From Acidobacteriota bacterium (lineage in GTDB: Bacteria > Acidobacteriota > Blastocatellia > RBC074): DNA of 6,907 nucleotides. The DNA lies in assembly GCA_013140935.1 (NCBI GenBank), contig JABFSD010000275.1, forward strand, positions 1 to 6,907, given 5' to 3'. The notes beneath the pieces were generated by a model. The model worked only from the letters and a program-made list of their open reading frames with translations, was not told the origin of the DNA and ran no database searches. Made by a program: the position numbers and the translations under genes. The stretch's first letter is position 1. Every line of letters begins with the position of its first letter. This document shows positions 4,302 to 6,907 of the stretch, piece after piece.

Positions 4302-6907
4302 TTACGTGAGTTTGACCGAGATCAATTTCGAGACACCGGGGTCTTCCATTGTTACACCATACATTGTGCGCGCGACTTCCATCGTTTTCTTGCTGTGCGT
4401 GATGACCATGAACTGGGTTTGCTGGCTCATCTGAATAATCTTTTCCGAGAAGCGCCCGATGTTCATTTCATCAAGCGGCGCATCAACTTCGTCCAGCAGG
4501 CAGAAGGGGCTGGGGCGGTATTTGAAGATGCCCATCACCAACGCAATCGCCGTCATCGCTTTCTCGCCGCCTGACAGCAGCATCACGTTTTGCAATCGTT
4601 TGCCCGGCGGTTGCGCGATGAGTTCGATGCCGCTTTCGAGTACGTCCGTCTCGTCAATCAAGCGCATCTCGCCTTGTCCGCCCCCGAACAACTCAGTGAA
4701 CATCTGTTTGAAGTTCTCATTGATTTGATGGAAGGCTTCGACGAAGCGTTCTTTCGAGCGGCGCTTGATTTCAGCGATGGCTTCTTGCGTATGCGCAATC
4801 GCCTGTTCGATGTCGGCCTTTTGCGTGGTCAGCGTGACGAAGCGTTCTTCGGTTTCGCCGAGTTCCTGCAAGGCCATCATATTCACGGGGCCGATGGCTT
4901 CGATCTTGGCTTTCAAAACTTCCAACCGCTGCTTGGCCGCCGCCAAATCGAAATCAGCCGGTACGCTAAAGAACGAAGGCTCATAACTCGGTTCTTCTTC
5001 ACCCTCTTCACTTTCTGCATCCAGCGCGCGTTCGGCGAAAGCGCGTTGGCGCGCGGCTGATTCGGTCGCGTCGTCTTGGGCTTCGGTGGTTTCTGTCGGT
5101 TGTGCGACTTGTTCGAGTTGCGCGAGCAAGTCGTCAATCGTTTCGCCCAGATCGTTCAGGCAATTCGTTGCGATGTATTCAATATGACTGCCGAGTTTGG
5201 CCTGCTCGATTTCGCCTTGCGCGCGTTGTTCGCGCAACGACATCACAGACTCGCGCGCCATACGCAATTGCAGATCAAAGGCTTCGACTTGTTCGCGCGT
5301 AGCGTTCAAGCCTTGCGAACGTTCGTTGAGCGCGGCAGCAAAGCGTTGTTGTTCTTCCTGCAATTCGGTCAGCTTTTCAGCCAGCGAAGCGATGCCGCTG
5401 GTGAGTTGTGAGGCTTGTTCTTCGGTCGCTACGGTTTCGAGCCGCGTGCGGTCAAGGCGATTTGTCAGGTCAGAGTTTTCGTTTTCCAAACGGCGCAAAT
5501 CGTTTTGCAATCCGCGCCGGCGTTCGGTCTTGGCGGCGAACTCTGCGCGACGCCGCGAGAGTTCTTGCGCGCGCTGTTCGGCGACGCGACGCAATTCAGC
5601 GAGTTGGGCTTGGGCTTCGCTCACAACTTGTTGTGCAGCGGCGTGCGCGGTTTCGGCGTCGGTCGTTTGATCGCTCGCGTGCGTGAGCTTGCCGGTGAAA
5701 TCGTCGCATTCGGTTTGGGCTTGCGCGGTTTCGGTTTCGACAACGCGGATGTAAGTCGCAGTGCGTTCGCGTTCGCGTTCGGCTTGCTGAACTTGTTCGC
5801 GTTCGACGGCGACGCGGCGATCAAGCTGGCGCGCGGTGGCGTCGAGTTCGTTGCGGCGTTCGGTTAGTTCGGCGATTTGTTGATTGAGTTGGCGCAGTGC
5901 TTCTTCAGCCGCGTTGACTTGCGTGCCGAGCGCTTCGGCTTTTTCACCCAGTTCGACAATCTCGCGTTTGAGCGCGAGTACGCCTGTGTTCGATTCGCTG
6001 GCGCTGCCGCCAGTAATAAGCCGCCCGCCCGCGATGCGTTCACCAGTTTTGGTGAGCGACATGGCTGAATGTCCATTACCCGTCGGTTGCATCGAAGCCG
6101 TGATGGCTTGTTGCGCGTCTTCGACGATGTGGGCGTGTGCGAGTCCGGGCAGCGCTAGCTTGAAGGCTTCGGCGTATTGCTTGTTCAAACCCAGCAGGGC
6201 ACTCAGCGTATTCGATTCTGGATGATAGCCATTCGTCGTGTCGTGGCTCGGCGGCACGACCAAAAACGTAGCCCGTCCGCCGCCTTCCGCTTTCAGATAA
6301 TCAATCGCGCGAAAGGCGTCTTCGTGGCTCGGCACGATGACGTATTGCAATTCGTCACGCAGCCCCGTCTCGATCGTCGTTTCAAATTCGGGCGTCACTT
6401 GCACGAAATCAGCCAGTGTACCCAGCGCGTTGAATCGTCCGCGTTCTTTCATCAGCAACTGCACGGCTTCTGAAAAGTAAGTGCGGCGATCATCAAGATC
6501 ACTGAGCGAACGCAGCCGCTGTTCGCTGGCGGTGAGTTGGCGATGCAATTGATTGAGTTCGTTTTGCCGCGTCTCGCGCAACTGGCGTTGTTGATTGAGC
6601 GTCGCCGTCACGGTCGCCAACTGTTCGCTCGTCGTTTGCTGCTTGATCGAAGTTTCTTCGTATTGAACCTTCAACTCAGCCGAACGCTCTTCGGCGGTTT
6701 GGGCTTGCTGTGCGGCGCGTTCGCGTTCGGTGGCGAGACCTTGCAGACGACGTTCGGCGCGATCAACCGATTCGGTGAACTGGCGCTTGAGTTGCCGCCA
6801 GCGTTCGAGGCTCGACGTAGCTTCATAAAGCTGTTTGCGCGTGCCTTCGAGTTGGCCTTCGGCATCGGTGTCGCGCGCGGCGAGTTCACGATGAAGCGTT
6901 TCTTCGG
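4302..6907 (-). CDS. smc: Chromosome segregation protein SMC, N-terminally incomplete
   Basis: The frame is open from the right edge to the TAA at 4302-4304, giving 867 visible residues; the Walker A half-head is outside the window. Visible residues 1-158 are coiled coil rich in Glu/Gln/Arg. Residues about 159-277 are the SMC hinge (ALGTLADFVQV, LKAEGGGRATFLVVP), followed by GERIAGGRLITGGSASE at about 288-304. A long return coiled coil ends at about 600 and an acidic low-complexity stretch follows (about 601-650, with ESEEGEEEPS). The C-terminal head then begins: IGPVNMMALQE, FKQMFTELFGGGQGEM, signature LSGGEKAMTAIAL (777-789), Walker B FCLLDEVDAPLDE (801-813) and H-loop ITHSK (His837). SMC is the ATPase of the bacterial condensin complex with ScpA and ScpB, which compacts and separates chromosomes. 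All C-terminal head motifs look intact. A TTG at 6674 is internal, not the start, because the coding frame runs on upstream. The ScpA/ScpB genes are not in this window. Confidence 0.95.
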   Translation of the reverse strand, partial: EETLHRELAARDTDAEGQLEGTRKQLYEATSSLERWRQLKRQFTESVDRAERRLQGLATERERAAQQAQTAEERSAELKVQYEETSIKQQTTSEQLATVTATLNQQRQLRETRQNELNQLHRQLTASEQRLRSLSDLDDRRTYFSEAVQLLMKERGRFNALGTLADFVQVTPEFETTIETGLRDELQYVIVPSHEDAFRAIDYLKAEGGGRATFLVVPPSHDTTNGYHPESNTLSALLGLNKQYAEAFKLALPGLAHAHIVEDAQQAITASMQPTGNGHSAMSLTKTGERIAGGRLITGGSASESNTGVLALKREIVELGEKAEALGTQVNAAEEALRQLNQQIAELTERRNELDATARQLDRRVAVEREQVQQAERERERTATYIRVVETETAQAQTECDDFTGKLTHASDQTTDAETAHAAAQQVVSEAQAQLAELRRVAEQRAQELSRRRAEFAAKTERRRGLQNDLRRLENENSDLTNRLDRTRLETVATEEQASQLTSGIASLAEKLTELQEEQQRFAAALNERSQGLNATREQVEAFDLQLRMARESVMSLREQRAQGEIEQAKLGSHIEYIATNCLNDLGETIDDLLAQLEQVAQPTETTEAQDDATESAARQRAFAERALDAESEEGEEEPSYEPSFFSVPADFDLAAAKQRLEVLKAKIEAIGPVNMMALQELGETEERFVTLTTQKADIEQAIAHTQEAIAEIKRRSKERFVEAFHQINENFKQMFTELFGGGQGEMRLIDETDVLESGIELIAQPPGKRLQNVMLLSGGEKAMTAIALVMGIFKYRPSPFCLLDEVDAPLDEMNIGRFSEKIIQMSQQTQFMVITHSKKTMEVARTMYGVTMEDPGVSKLISVKLT
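5763..5780 (+). repeat. Three-copy 6-bp microrepeat inside smc
   Basis: GCGTTC is repeated three times without interruption. On the coding strand it reads GAACGC, giving alternating Glu-Arg in the return coiled coil of SMC. It is in frame and compatible with a coiled coil, so it is probably slippage-tolerant low complexity and not a functional site. Confidence 0.5.

Noticed and set aside
4590..5867. Several plus-strand open frames of 90-157 residues inside smc
   Set aside because: They are Phe/Arg/Ala/Ser-rich shadows of the Glu/Arg/Gln codon pattern of the SMC coiled coil on the other strand.
6672..6674. TTG at 6674 as the start of a 790-residue protein
   Set aside because: The same frame continues upstream without a stop to the window edge with coiled-coil sequence, so the TTG is an internal Leu codon of smc.
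1..6907. Mobile element, CRISPR array, tRNA or rRNA
   Set aside because: I saw no terminal inverted repeats, transposase or integrase motifs, regularly spaced direct repeats of CRISPR type, or tRNA-like cloverleaf sequence. The excisionase-like small protein has no phage neighbours.

Overview
The window looks like chromosomal DNA of an Acidobacteriota member, most likely of a Blastocatellia-like lineage. This is inferred from gene style, not from a marker gene. Membrane-anchored OmpR/CadC-type winged-helix regulators fused to TolB/PD40 beta-propellers are typical of that phylum. So are exported beta-helix proteins with BACON-like domains and an SMC of this type. The DNA is moderately GC-rich, and the coding strands fill nearly the whole window.

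Layout. From 1 to 1636 (minus) lies the N-terminal 545 codons of an exported protein: a signal/anchor segment, an unrecognised cysteine-containing module, a BACON/Ig-like domain and the start of a parallel beta-helix. Its C-terminus lies off the left edge. Just upstream on the same strand (1660-1902), 23 bp away, is an 80-residue CxxC plus helix-turn-helix protein, probably in the same operon. A 153-bp divergent intergenic region (1903-2055) holds two compact inverted-repeat structures, an AT-rich promoter-like segment and a tandem 11-bp repeat. From 2056 to 4284 (plus) lies a complete 742-residue winged-helix / transmembrane / beta-propeller regulator. It converges, with only 17 bp between, on the 3' end of smc (4302-6907, minus). 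The visible smc part runs from the N-terminal coiled coil through the hinge to the C-terminal ATPase half-head; the Walker A half lies off the right edge.

How it may work together. The divergent pair suggests a regulatory unit: a one-component sensor whose DNA-binding domain is cytoplasmic and whose propeller is outside the membrane, facing an operon with a small DNA-binding-like protein and a large exported protein. The 11-bp-period repeat next to the regulator start has the geometry expected for an OmpR-family winged-helix protein and is a candidate autoregulatory site. smc is an unrelated housekeeping gene for chromosome organisation. No tRNA, rRNA, CRISPR array, insertion sequence or integrase was seen.
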